Assembly (NCBI RefSeq): GCF_037038585.1
Contig: NC_092525.1
Location: forward strand, 23,642,867-23,706,866
DNA from: Patagioenas fasciata
Taxonomy: Eukaryota; Chordata; Aves; Columbiformes; Columbidae
Direction: 5' to 3'
DNA length: 64,000 nt
Both the position numbers and the translations under genes were made by a program. Shown here in pieces: positions 31,995 to 45,300 of the stretch. Within the stretch, counting starts at the first letter, position 1. Every line of letters starts with the position of its first letter. The notes below the pieces were generated by a model. That model was not told the DNA's origin and ran no database searches. It was given only the letters and a program-made list of their open reading frames with translations.

Positions 31995-33335
31995 TCAGGC
32001 GTACACCTGCATGTTGTTGCGCTGTTGCTCTGTCATGTGAGCAGCTGCCGGCCCACGCTGGTTGTTACCAGGACTGGTTGCCACATCAGACCAGTCAGAG
32101 GCAGAGTGTGGGGAAGAGCTTGACCACTGGTCTGGAGATTCAGGTGACGGTGTCAGGTACGGGTGCTCCCCTTGTAAGTGCCGGTTGTGGCTAGGAGTCC
32201 GTTCTGTGGCTGAGGAGTAGCAGCTGTGCTGTGACGGAGGCGTGGGGTACTTGCCCATCGAGCTCTGGAACTGGTGGTAGGCTGGGAGGACCGTCTGAGC
32301 CACCTGCCCATCCTGCTGAGGGATGGCAGCCATGGAGAAGGAGGCACTGGGCAGCTGAGCTAAATCTGGGATCTGGTACATGGAGCCAAGAGGAGCAGCC
32401 ATGTTCTGAGCACAGTTGGACTGGGCCTGCTGCGGCAGTGCTGGCTGGTTTATGCCACCCTTGGGAACCAGCTGGAAAGTCATGATGGGGGGCAGAGACT
32501 CCCTCGACACCCCCATATGCTTCGTATCTGCTTGAACCAAACCACTCTGCTGTGAAACGCTGGGGTGAGAATGCATCACCTGCGGCACCATTCCAAACAT
32601 CTCATACTGGGAGTCGTTCACCTCCATACGGTTCATCCACTCGGTGGAGACGTTGGCTTGCCGGAGCCTGCTGAGCCCGCTGTTCGGAGGGGTGGTTCTA
32701 TGCTGGGAAAGCAGCTGGCTGACGGACGGGAGCACGGTGCTGGATCCACGTCCTAAGGGCTGCATCTCGTGGAGGTTGGAGAAGGACATAGTGTGTGCAG
32801 CCTGCACTGATGGAGCCGTGAGCAGCGAGCTGGGCGACGAGTGCAACACCCCCGGCGATGGCATCACAGGAGACGACGTTGGTTCAGATGCAAAAGCATG
32901 GGGTGATTCTAGGGAATCAACTGGTGACAGGGTCACTGAGCTCTCTGAAAACTGCCCTTTGCTCTCACTGAGGGACTTCTTTCTTCTCCTCTTCGCATCT
33001 TTGGTGAGGTTTGTGGGCATGATGCCTTTGGCATTCGGTTTTCGTGACTTCTTGCTTAACGAAGCATGCTTCAGATTGAGGAAGGACCTATTTGGGCCAC
33101 AGATGACTGGGGAGAGGGCAGAGTTCAGCATGGCGCCGGGGTGCCCGGCGGGGCTGTGCGCCACATTGTACTCGTTGAGAAGCTGCACTATGTCGTGGTG
33201 CATGCGGTCCTGGGCCACATCTCGGGGCAAGCGGTCCATGTGGTCCGTGATGTCTCGATTGGCAAAATGGTCCAGCAAGATTTTTGCTGCTTCGAAACTG
33301 CCTTCCCGAGCAGCAAGGAAGAGCGGTGTCTCCTC
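31995..33335 (-). CDS. NOTCH2: NOTCH2 last exon: ankyrin end, TAD, PEST
   Basis: [40 protein letters not shown], nuclear signal [10 protein letters not shown], a proline/Ser/Gln-rich tail, FBXW7-type degron LTPSPES (32136-32156), [14 protein letters not shown], end NNMQVYA and TGA. 446 residues, somewhat shorter than the human exon. Confidence 0.97.
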   Translation of the reverse strand, partial: EETPLFLAAREGSFEAAKILLDHFANRDITDHMDRLPRDVAQDRMHHDIVQLLNEYNVAHSPAGHPGAMLNSALSPVICGPNRSFLNLKHASLSKKSRKPNAKGIMPTNLTKDAKRRRKKSLSESKGQFSESSVTLSPVDSLESPHAFASEPTSSPVMPSPGVLHSSPSSLLTAPSVQAAHTMSFSNLHEMQPLGRGSSTVLPSVSQLLSQHRTTPPNSGLSRLRQANVSTEWMNRMEVNDSQYEMFGMVPQVMHSHPSVSQQSGLVQADTKHMGVSRESLPPIMTFQLVPKGGINQPALPQQAQSNCAQNMAAPLGSMYQIPDLAQLPSASFSMAAIPQQDGQVAQTVLPAYHQFQSSMGKYPTPPSQHSCYSSATERTPSHNRHLQGEHPYLTPSPESPDQWSSSSPHSASDWSDVATSPGNNQRGPAAAHMTEQQRNNMQVYA

Positions 33336-36300
33336 CTGAAAACACAGAGAAGAGGTATTTTAACGACTTTACTTACAGCTAATGCTCCCTTAATGGTGCG
33401 GCAACAACTGGAAACATCATCTAATGCAGTGACACCTTAATTGCCTCCCAGAACAACCCACCTGGGGAGATGCTCATTGAAAAAGACAGATTACAGGAGA
33501 TGATTTCATGCATGGCAGTGGAGCACACAGGCTAAACCGTGTGCACCAAGAAGCGCACAGTTCTGCCATGGGTCCGTGGAAGAACTGTGAAAACACCTGG
33601 TGCCTTTCTCCCATTGTTCCCTCTCAGGGAAAGGTACAAAGGACTAGAGCAGCCTAGTGAAGAACTGCAGCAGTTGGTAGCTCTAAAATCCACTGAACAA
33701 CACCTAATAGTCAAAAAAACCCCCACAAACCCTAAGCAGGTGAAAGAAATCAAAGACCAAGCCACAGCAAAAACTAACAGTGAAGCTACAGGAGGTCTGC
33801 ACACCACAGATTGTTTCTCAAACAGACCAGCTTCTATCCCATAGACACCCTGCACTGAGATCCATGGAAAGGTGACAGGATGTGACTACTGATGTGCCAC
33901 CACATCTGGCTCCCTGCTAACCAGAATCCAGCTGCTTGACACTGGCAGCACTTCGCCCTGGTGCTCTCACACAGAACTGACTGCATATTGCAGGGCAGCA
34001 TTGATGCTCAGGACCTGGCCACACATGGAAGAGATCTGCTCTCCACATCACAAATCCTACAGGACATCCAGCACTAAAAGACATCCAGCACTTGGGGAGA
34101 ATTCCAGTCACAGTCTGGGTTTAGAAGACCTGCACTGAGCACCCAGTTTAGAAAATCTGAACTTAGCCCAGCTCCAACAGCAGAAAGATCCCTTGTGTTA
34201 GGAAGCACAGCCATACTGACCACACCCAAACTGTACCTTGTTATCCTGCATGTCTCTGTTGGCTCCATTTTTCAGCAGCACTAGTGTTGCTTCCACATTG
34301 TTGACAGCTGCAGCCCAGTGAAGAGCAGATTTACCTGCAGGGAAACCCCAAAACTTCAGTAACAAACTGAGGAGTTATTTTCTAAAGCACCAAGACGGAC
34401 AGAGTACACTGAGGGAAGAAAGCAACTGAAGTGCAGCTCACAGCACATGAACATGTCTGAAAGTCACATTTACACTTCAGAAATCACCACACTGTGACAT
34501 ACCCCTATGTTACCAGGCTGCAATGGGACTTATTACACTTGCTGTGGGATTTTTAAAACTATATATATTTTTTTTTTTAAACTATCCACAGAGTCATGTC
34601 TGCAGTCCAGAAAATCCCAGTATATCCAACCCCATATTTCTTTTGCTTCTCTTCCAGGACGGTCTAACCAAGCCACTGTGCAGCAGCCTGCAGTCTACTA
34701 CTGCTGGGAGAGCTTCGGCAGGATAGCCCAGGGTCTGATTTAGCCACAAAATTTATGAGCAGCCCACACTCCAGGACAGCAGAAGCCCAACCCTTTTTGC
34801 TTGCACCATGGCAAATCTTTGTCCAGCCCAGTACGTTGTGTTCACATTACCGTGGTCATCTACGGCATTCACATCTGCTTGGCAATTAATTAGCTCGGCC
34901 ACCATGCCTTCCACAGCCAGTCGTGCAGCCAGAATTAATGGGGTTGTTCCATCGTTCATCCGAGCATCCAAGTCTGTCACTCTGTTACGGATCAGGATCT
35001 GGACAAGAGGGGAAGACAGGTTTTTGCTATGGAGCAAAGCTGAGCATTTAGCAGAAACTCAAGAGAAACTTTGTAATGAAAAAGCAGCCTGAGCACTGAA
35101 ATGCAAAGACCCAGATAACAGGTGACAGAGGCAAACGGACCGAATGCATGCTGAGTTCTTCACACAATGAATACCTGAGGAAACTGGATGTAAAATACAG
35201 TTTCACCTGGTCATCACACTGTGGAAAGCATGAGAGCAGGGCTGTGAGTGAACAGAGTGCAGCTTGGACGGGATCATTCAATTATAGAGCAGAACTGCTC
35301 TAAAAGGGGTTTTTCAGTTGCTGTACCTGGAAGACACCCTGGGCATCAGCAGCTACAGCTGCATGGAGGGGAGTCCGTCCCATGTTGTCCCGTGCATTAG
35401 CATCCGCACCAGCATCCAGCAAACGTTTCGCAGCATCTGCTCTTGAATAACGGGCTGCTAAATGCAGTGCCATCTCCCCGGTACGGTCTGTTTGGGCCTG
35501 CAGGTTGGCACCCTGGTAGATCAAATCTGTTATTATATTTGCTGAGGAGTCTTCTGCATCCTCATCATCCTCGCTGATATCGGAGCTGCCCACACGCAGA
35601 GATGCCAACATAAGCGGAGTACATCCATCTGCAACAGAAGAGATGTTATCATAGCAACCTGATGGTGACGGCAAAGGAAAGGAAACCCTCACACAATCCT
35701 CTCCCCTTGAGCACCCACAGCCAGAGACAACCCCTCCAGTCACTAACTCAAACATCATATCTTACCGTGAAGTCCAGAGTTAGCAAGTTGTTTCCTTCCC
35801 AAGCAGAACTTTAATACTTTCTGCAACCTCAACAGAACTTAAGTACTCCTCAAATAAATAAGATCATTCTAAAACAAAAAACACTTGCCGCTAAAGTGGA
35901 AAACTCCCCCAAAATGCAAAGGCTAGCTAAGCTCCTAGAGAGAAGCAAGAGCTATAAAAACCAAAGGCTTTAGGTCGCTAAGTATTACTATTCACATGGA
36001 TGTTCTAATCGTATACCTGGAGAAAACAAACAATTGACAGAGAAAAATTACCAGACAAATAAGACAGTGATTACTGGTGGCATTTCTCAGACAGTAACCT
36101 GAAGAGAAATGCAGACAAAAGGCTTCGTATCTACTACAAAAAGTAAAGGACCGTGAAGTTGTGACGGTCAAGCACCCGAAGATGAAAACTGCCCCAGGAT
36201 GAACGCCTGAGCAAACCTCATATTGCTTTTAGTAACAAGCACAACCAGAGGTCTGAGCAGAGTGATCAAGCACACACTGTACTTTCACAGAAGGACACCA

Positions 36301-39300
36301 CGCAGGAAGGGAACACAGAACAGGATCTGACCCAGTATTACTCACTGGTGTACCAGTAGCACCCTCCCCACACACAATGCTCTGCTCCCCATGCACCATC
36401 GCAGCACCAACTGCCCACAGCTACACATTCCAGGAAGTCTCCCCACAGTCTGAGTGCTTTGGAAGACAATGGGCTCATGTCTCTCCACAAGTCTCCAGTG
36501 ATGGGACACCCACAAAGGCTAAATGGAGGCTAGGATCATTCATCCAACTGGGATCCTTCCACTGACACTGGAAGTAAAAAGGCTTCTCCAGGCCTCTAAG
36601 CTAACTTGGATCCCTTGGAAGAGCCTCCCTCTCTCTCTGCTGATCAGAGACGGTGGTCCAGGTAGACTAGTTCATCCTGATTTCTCACCCTTGCTAATGA
36701 AATATCTGCCTATTTTCAGCAATGTATCAACAGCCTAGTGCTTCAGTCTCAGCACACTCTGAACTACACAGTACATTCAATTACCTACACCCAAAGACTC
36801 CAACAGCAGACATTAATGCTTGCTTACTGATTTTACTGCTTTACCCCCACACACTGTAGGCACCTGGAAAGCAAGAGGGACTGAGAACGCAGCAGGAGTG
36901 AAAGACTCTGTGCTAAGTGCTGGACTGGAGCCCTAAAAAGGTGAATACAAATTCTGCTTCTCAGGCACGACTCACTAGCTGGAACACAAGACAAATCTTT
37001 CAGCAACCGTTTGATTTATTCTGCAGACAAGCAGGGGAACTTCCTGGACCTTGCAGACAGCAGCTTCCCTGGAGAAGGCTCCGGGGAGACCTTATTGCGG
37101 CTTTTCAGTACTTAGAAGTGGACTATAAGAGAGATGGGGACAGATTTTTTAGCAGGGCCTGCTGTGATAGGACAAGGGGTGATGTTTTTAAGCTAAAGGA
37201 GGGGAGATTTAGGCTAGACATGAGGAAGAAATTTTTCACACTGAGGGTGGTGGAACACTGGCCCAGGTTGCCCAGAGAGGTGGTGGATGCCCCATCCCTG
37301 GAGACATCCCAGGCCAGGTTGGACAGGGCTCTGAGCAACCTGAGCTGGGTGAAGATGTCCCTGCTCATGGCAGAGGTTGGACTGGATGAGCTTTGAAGGT
37401 CCCTTTCAACTCAAACTGTTCTATGATTCACTGTCTGCACAACTCTGAAGCTACAGTGCTCTATCTGCACTGAATGAAGTGTGCAAGCCTGCAGAGGGCA
37501 ATAGAGCAGAATTACGATTCTGAGCAGATAAACAAGGTGACAATCTCCTACTGAAAGCAATATACAGGGTTTTAACCCCCTGTTCCCATTCCCCAACTTC
37601 TGATCACCAGGCTTTCCTGACTCTAATTTAGAGCAGCCCCAAAACTTTCTAGAAATCACTCATGCTAGGGCAGGGCCAGGTGCAGAGCAGGCGCAGCGAT
37701 GGCGGCTGCGGCTCCAGGCCAGCAGCAGCAGCAGCAGCAGCGTGCCCACCCCTCCTAGTGGCTCACAACCGCAGGACATGCAGCCTTTCACCAAGCTGCT
37801 TTCTCAGGATTTGTTGGACGGTGGCTAGCTGTTGATGTATGGTTCAGTTCCAAGATCCAGTCCTGTCTATAGACCCTCTTGCCTGTTCATCCAAGGCTAT
37901 GCCTCCCTTTTGTGCTTCTCCCTCCCACTGCTGGCTCTGCTTCCCTGTCCCAAATGAATGCTTCTCAGTATTCAAGTCAGGCTGTGGTCTCCTCCGTACT
38001 GCCCCAACACAAAGAGCAGAGAGACAGAGCACAGAAAGGAGCTTTCCTTTCCTCCAGCACCAGAACCCTGGGGAAAGGTCTTCCTTGCTCAGTCACTGTA
38101 GTCCTGGATCGATCACACCCAGCTGCTCTACAGGGTCACAGCAACAGTATACATTAAAGCCCTGGAAAAATTAGCTGCTACCCTCCCAAAAAGTCTCTCA
38201 GGTACATGCAGCTCTTTTCAGAGCTTTGGAAGTTGGCCACACAGTGGTAGTTTTATGAGGCTAGCAAAGAGCACATCCAGCTAGATGGTCACAATTAAGT
38301 GCTTGATGGACTACTACAGAAAAAGCCGTGGACACAATGTCTTTTTGCCTCCTTCCAGCTTGTTCTCTGAAATAGTTGGAAAGGAACCCAAAAGGATCCA
38401 GCTGGAGGCAGACACACAGCATGGAAAATTCCAGTCTGAACCACCGAAGTTTGAGTAACTGAAAAAGGGGCATATAATAGGGACAGTTAATCAGTTTTAA
38501 TTATAGGTGGTGTTACCAGTTATGCCTATAACTGCATTACCCTGGTTACACACTCACTATAACTCCAGTGAAAATAATGTCCTCACCACTCTGGGGGACA
38601 CAGAGAAAGAACAGCATGGGGAGACAAAGGTGACAGCGGAATTTTCAAAAAACTCTTCTGCTTGCTGCCTTTCAAGAAGACAGACCCTGAGTAGATGTAA
38701 AACTTGGAGCAAGATGGTAAAGGCAGAAGTTCAACAGATAGGTACAACTGAAAGACTCTAACACAGCGACAATATACTGAAAGCTGGGAGGTAGAGAACC
38801 CACCAGCAAACTCTGTAGGTGATATTTCTGCAGGAGACTGGACCTCTTGGATCCCCCTAAACTTGAGAGACTGCAGAGGGTGCTGGATGAAGAGAAGGAA
38901 CAACCTGTGGTGTGCCGAGGCGTTTCGACTTGCATCTCCTCTCTCCAGAAAAGTTCTCTACTGTTCTACCTGCCACCTGGACCTTTGGCCAGGATTTAAC
39001 TCAGCTTCAGATGGCTCCAGCCCAAACACCCTTTGTAATTAGGGGCAGCGAAGCATTACTGGAGCATGAGCCATCTACTCTTCAGGAGACTTCTGCTGGA
39101 GACAGGAGATGAACTGCCTCTCAGAAGTGCCTGTTTCTTCTCCCTGCCTGCATAGGGCAGACAAATAGCTACATCACCTGTGAGGAATCCTTACCAACGC
39201 ATTACTCCAACACTTCTCAGACTTTGTAAACTATTTCTCCCCTTGACAGTAACTCAGCTGCTTGCTTCTGATGCCAGAGAGGGGGATATAGCTTATACCA

Positions 39301-42300
39301 GCTTGCCGCAAGCTTCACAGTCACATCTGAACAGCGGGAAAGCAACCTACAGGTCACAATTATTCCATTGCTATTGTTGGACAAAGCTTTGAGTGAACGT
39401 GAAAATAAGCAGTCCGAAGTCTTAAGAATGTTACAGCCTGCACTTGGAAAGCTTTTACCCTGCCACACAACTAGAAGCTTCAATAGGGGAAATAAAGAAA
39501 AGCTTAAATTTGGCAGACACTGATGGTTTATGTTCTCACACTCATTACACAGAAATCCCTCCTTCCCTGTGCTTTGCATTTAGGAGAGCTAACGGGTCAA
39601 TGAGCAGAAAAGACAATAGAAAGGAACTGAGAGAATGGGTCCAGTCATCATTAAATTGCATGGAAATATTCCCACAAAAGCCAATAAAAAGCAATGACAG
39701 CAATATCATCAGAATCACTCTCTGCATATGAACAAGAGCCTAGCTTGCAGCTCTTCTGACAAGGATGAAGTTCTTGGCCAATTCTCTCCTCTCTGAAGGC
39801 AGGAATCAGTTATTACCAGATGACCTACCCAGTCCCTTCCCAGGTTACACAGTCTTAGTTCTACACTTATAAAATGCAGCAGAGCATTCTTACTGCATCC
39901 AGTCATTTGAGACTGAAAAAGAACAAGGCTGCATGTATGTTAAAGAAGTCTCCTTCCAAGTTCACAGTTGTGTTATGAATTCAGTAAGTTGATCACTGTA
40001 AGCTGATATAAATCAGTTTATTAAAAAAAAAACTTTAAACAAGCTTGCTGCATTGCACATCTGTTCCAGAACAGATGTCTCACACATTGCTAACGAGGGT
40101 GGACTGTCTGCCAGAAGTCATCTTATTCAGGAAAAGGCCACCCTTGCTTCCACCCCAGATAACAGACACCTTGAGTGTAAACCCTGCTAAGCTGGTCCTT
40201 AGCAAAGTCTGGTATAAATCTCTGCAGTGGTCTGGCTGGAGGAGCTGGAGGTTATTTCCAGAACAACTATGCATTCCAAATTTCTGCCATAATGGCATTC
40301 TGACAATATCTTTTAGGCACGCATTGTTATAAAGGAGATCCTATAGCCGTAGCTCCTACAGGTGCTTGCTAAATGAACTCTTTTTTTCTCCTGGTTACAT
40401 GATATTCCATGTGTTACAGACCATAATCCAATCTCTCCAGCTTTCTTTCCTGGAGTACACGTGAGCTTACCTCTAGTACTATAAAAATGCTGCTGGTGTT
40501 CCTGTATACTCCACATGAATTTTTAACTTTAGCAGTCCCTGCCATTGCAGATGTTGGTGGCTGGATCGCAGAAGACAAGGACACGCTGAGTACTGACCTG
40601 GCCCTCTGACATTGACATCCAGAACATCCACTTCTTGATCTGCTTGAGGTGGTGTAAGGGCTAGTGACGTGCTCCCACAGACATCTGCTGCCTCTAAGTG
40701 TTGCTGTGTCCACTGGCGCTGGTCAATCTGCTCATCGCCTTCTGGGAGCAAGGCTTGGTCCTCAGCCTGAGCACAGGAAAGAAGCAGTTGCTTCAAAATG
40801 CTCATCAAGCAGCCAAAGACACTGAAATTTCTTGGGGTTTTCTTAGTTTTGTTGAGTTTATTCACTTCTGTGTTTTGCTGGTTTGTGTTCTGAGCTAATG
40901 ATGGTCTCCATTTACCTCTGCTTGACATTCTCAGCTTTCACACTCCCACCATATTTTCAGGCCTGAACTGCAAGACATCACACCACTGTTAACCTCTTCC
41001 CTTTCAGGTGGCAGGGCCTGAGCAGTGAGAGAACACTGGAACAGAAGTTACCTGGTTTCTCTACTGGCTCATGGTGGCAGTGTTAGCCTGAGGATTTGCT
41101 CCTCAGGTATCCTTAGTTACATTTTACAAATCCCTAAGCAAACGGAGGTTTTGAGCAAGGGGCATTACTCTGGAAGTTAATGCAGCTGTTTTCCTCACTA
41201 GCAATTTCAGGTGATAGTCAAGTCTTGGAGCTCCTTACCTTTGCTCTCTTTGGTTGAGGTCCACCATCACCTGCCCAGTGTTCAGTTGGTCCAGAATCTG
41301 CCAGGTTACCTTCTGGTATCTGGACTGACAGATTTCTAACAAACAAGGAGAACAAGTCACTTTGCAGGTTGACCAGGTGCTACTGCTGCTACTTACACTA
41401 GCCTGCAGAGATCAAGGATGGGATGCCTGCATGTTTGGCAGCTTGCAAATGTAGAGACCAAGAAATTAGAAATCTCAGGCCCCAACAGTGGCATTAAATG
41501 CATTTACAACTGTAAACTTGATTAATTCAGTGGAAAGCAAAAAGTGCATAAATGGGACTCTTCTTTTGAAACTTTCCGTTATTTCTGAGTCATGTCTTTA
41601 ACGCATTGAGCTAGATGTATAACAAGCTTCTTGTCACCTATTAACATAAAAATGTCTCATCTATTCCAGGAGGAAATTATGCAAACAGTACTCAACAACT
41701 AAACTTAACAGAGTGTCAGAAAACCAAATATGACCAGGAGATCAGATTATCTACTAGCATTTTATCAATTGCAGTTAATTGAAGTTCTTCTGTCCAAAAC
41801 AGATGTATTAAAATTTAGAGAAATAGCCTAAGAAGTTCTATCTTAAAAGCCAGCTTTCTCTATGGAGTTAAGTGCCTTTGATGAAAGATTTATACACCAT
41901 GTTTTTAAAATCCTCTAGCACACTAATAAAAACACCGTCAGTGGCCTAAATGCAAACTTACTTGAGTCCAACAGCATCTTCGCCAACTGGCTCTCTGCGC
42001 TTATGATTACTAGGATCCCTGCGCAGAATAAAGCCCTCTGGGAGCCACAGCGAACCATGTTTGCGCTTACGCTTTGCCATCATCACACCCAAGAGAAGGA
42101 TTAAGAGGATGATCAAAGCTGCCACAGCAAGTAGGTAAAGTAACTGGGTCTTTGGTGGTAACAAGGGTTCACCTAAAAAATTCCAGTTAAAATACAGTGA
42201 GATTAGCAAAGTGGAGATGATGATCTTCCATCTACATACTTTATTTTTGCACTCAAGAGTCTTTCCCACAGTGAGTGCATTGTCTCTACACCGGGATGCG

Positions 42301-45300
42301 TTTAGAGCAAAGGTTTGAGGAAGTTTAGGCTCTGCTGCAACTGTTGTAAGAATACATTCCGTCTTTCTGGCTTCTCTTGATCTTGTTTCTCAAAATATTT
42401 TTTTAGAGCATATGACTGCTGAACAAGATCTTGCTCTTTCCTCAAGAGTCCTGCTGGCTGAAGACAGCCACCCTGAATCAGTGCAGAGAGAATGGATCTA
42501 CATAATTATATGAGCACGATCCAACTAGGAATAGTGATATCACCCATCTAGTATAAGATTGCAGCCAAGCCTCAGTTTGAGGGACGGGAAGTAGAATTCA
42601 AAGGGATTACGTATTGCCAGAGGAGAAAACACCTGGCAGAGTAAGGAATACCCCCACGCTTTCTCTCTAATGTCACCTTTATAATTGAATTCATAGCTTA
42701 GAGACCAAGAATGGTTTTTAGTGCAGACAAGATCACTGCAGTGTGTGGCACACTGCTGGAGCACATAACAGATCACTGTCTCTGTGCGTATTATAACATC
42801 TAGGTTCCAAACTTCAACGCCCTGCCTTACTAACCAGATGTCTCCTCAGAACAGAATAAGCATGTTGCACTTACATACTTCCAGAACTGAGGATGTACAA
42901 GCTAGCTCTCAGAAACTACACTGAACTGTGAGACATGTTCAGATGATTATCGATAATCTGAGCACAAATTTTGCAATGCCAAAGTTTGATTACTGCCTTC
43001 CTTCACAAGCAGTTTTCCCTCTGCAATTACTTACTTTGGACAGACACGAATGGATAGGGCAACATGCCCTTGATGGCCTGAGCAGCTAAGAGAGCCGCAG
43101 CAGCTTCTGTGTTCTGAAAGCATTGCTCCAAATCCTCTGCACACTGACGGTTGTCAATCTCCAGGAACACCCTGGTGCTGCAGAGACACAGTAAGAAGGC
43201 ACAGAATTCAGTGACAGAAACTTTTGCCAAAGCACTAGGTGAAGTTGCAGCCTTTTAAGTGAATCTTGCCACCCCAGCACTGAATTCGGCCATTGCAATA
43301 GCTCTACATTTCCCCATAAAAAAACAGACTACAGCTCTAGAAGGTCCAGAATGCCCCAGACACCTACAAGCAAGAGCTACCAGGATAACAAGGCCAGAGG
43401 AACACGAAGGCATCCACTTACCCAATGACCTCTTGCCCTAGTTCTCTGTGCTTGCGAATGACCACAAGCGATCGACGACTCCGTGCTGCCGATCTCTCCC
43501 CATAGTACGGGAACACCATGGGGTTTCCTTGAGAGTCCAGCTTGATTCTTAGATTGGTGTGCAGGATGGTTCCCAAAGTGCGCAAGAAGCTGCGAACATC
43601 CTCCAGCAGCTCTTCGGGGGGCATCAAGACCACAATGATTAGGGTCCCTTCTGCCAACTTCTCAGCTTTGTCACCTGCACAGTCCAGACCGTCCCAGCCA
43701 CACTCCTCACTGTTACAGCCCTGGTCACAGCGGCCATCTGCATAGTGATCTGCACAATACTTGTCATACCTAGAACAGCATAAAGGGGTTATAGGTAGGA
43801 TATAGGACATACACATTCTGTACAATACAACTGCAGTCCAGGGGCCAAGTCCTTGCAGTCTTCATAATTATTTGAAATAAAATTACACTCATATTCAGGA
43901 TATGAGGAGAAGAAATGCAAGTCTAGGATAAGCTTGCAATCTGGTAGAGTGAAAGCAGGAAGCACAGAACACCCTGAGACACACAGCTCAATTCTGGTAC
44001 CAGCAGAAGAGAATTGCTCATTCTGTTAACTAAGATAAAGCTATAACACCCCCTGCCTCAGCAAGGGAAAATCACCACAGCAAACCTGTTGCATTTATCA
44101 TGAATAACTGAAGAGAAAGAAGTGCCATGACAACCTAGAAAACACATTCAGAGGTAGCAAATACAGCTGGGATAAAAACAGAGGTATTGCTGATATGGAG
44201 TAAAATTCACGATAGGAGGCGGTACTGTTAAAACCCAGTACAAGGCAAAACGTCTCCTATTTATATTTCCACAGAAAGCAGGGCACATCCAAACACATTA
44301 CCACTTTACCACTGCTCGGGCTATCAACTTAGCTCATAGCATACACATTCCAGAACTTCTCAACAACAGACAAAAAGTGCACCAAGTAGCAGAAACTCCT
44401 CAATGCCAAACTTTCAGCATGAGCAAGGACCAGCAACAGAAACAACAGAAGAGATGGGAGTAGCGGGCACGAAGCATACCAGCTACTGAAAGTGCTAGCA
44501 GGAGATATTAGAGACACAGAGAAACTGTTCTTCAGGGTCGAGCCTTACTTGCACGTTTTGCTGTTTTGCTGACATTCAAAGTTGTCAAACAGGCACTCCG
44601 GGGTGTTGCAGAACTCATCACACTGTCCATTGAAAAGCATCCAGCAGCGCAATGAAGAGGAGCAGTTGGCCCAAGGATCTTCTCCTGTCAGGGAGCAGTC
44701 GCCTCCATCCCACTGGCAGGCGTGGGTGTTACAGTCTTCATCGCAATGGTGATCTCTTGCTCTTTCTGCACAATGGGAATCCAAACATCCTCGGGGCTCT
44801 GGGCTGAACGTTATGGGCTGTTCACACTGGCTGCCCTGGGTGTGAGCAGGGCACTGGCAGTAATAGTAAGGAGGCTGAGGATGAGGGTGGCAGCTTCCAC
44901 CGTTCTGGCAAGGGCCACTGGCACAACCCAGGTTTGTCTGGCACTCCTCTCCCCCAGACTGTTTGGGGCAATAGCACCGTGGACCAGAAGATGTCTGGAT
45001 GCACTTCTCCCCCTTCTTGCATTTCACTTGTCCACAAGTACTGTGGCTGCTAAACTCACATTTTGCTCCAGAGTAACCCTACAGGGGAAAAAAAAAAAAA
45101 AAAAAAAAGGCAAAACAACCAGGCTCACAAACTTATTCTTCAATGTTCTGAGGGTTGGAAGCAAGGTGTCACATGCAAACTGTTTCTCCCCTCTCTAGCC
45201 TCATTGCAGGAGACATGATTTTTCTGGAACTAGAAACTTACAAGGTTCTATTAAATTTTGAAATGAAATTAGAGCCACGAACAAGGGGAATCCTGCAGTA

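Larger units (their letters stand above)
35629..40597. other. Largest NOTCH2 intron in the window
   Basis: About 5 kb containing the CR1 tail and the CAG-bearing GC islet listed separately. Otherwise AT-rich unique sequence with no recognised exon. Confidence 0.6.

Noticed and set aside
36917-37396. 159-aa plus-strand open frame
   Set aside because: It runs through the CR1 tail (37071-37430); repeat sequence, not a host gene.
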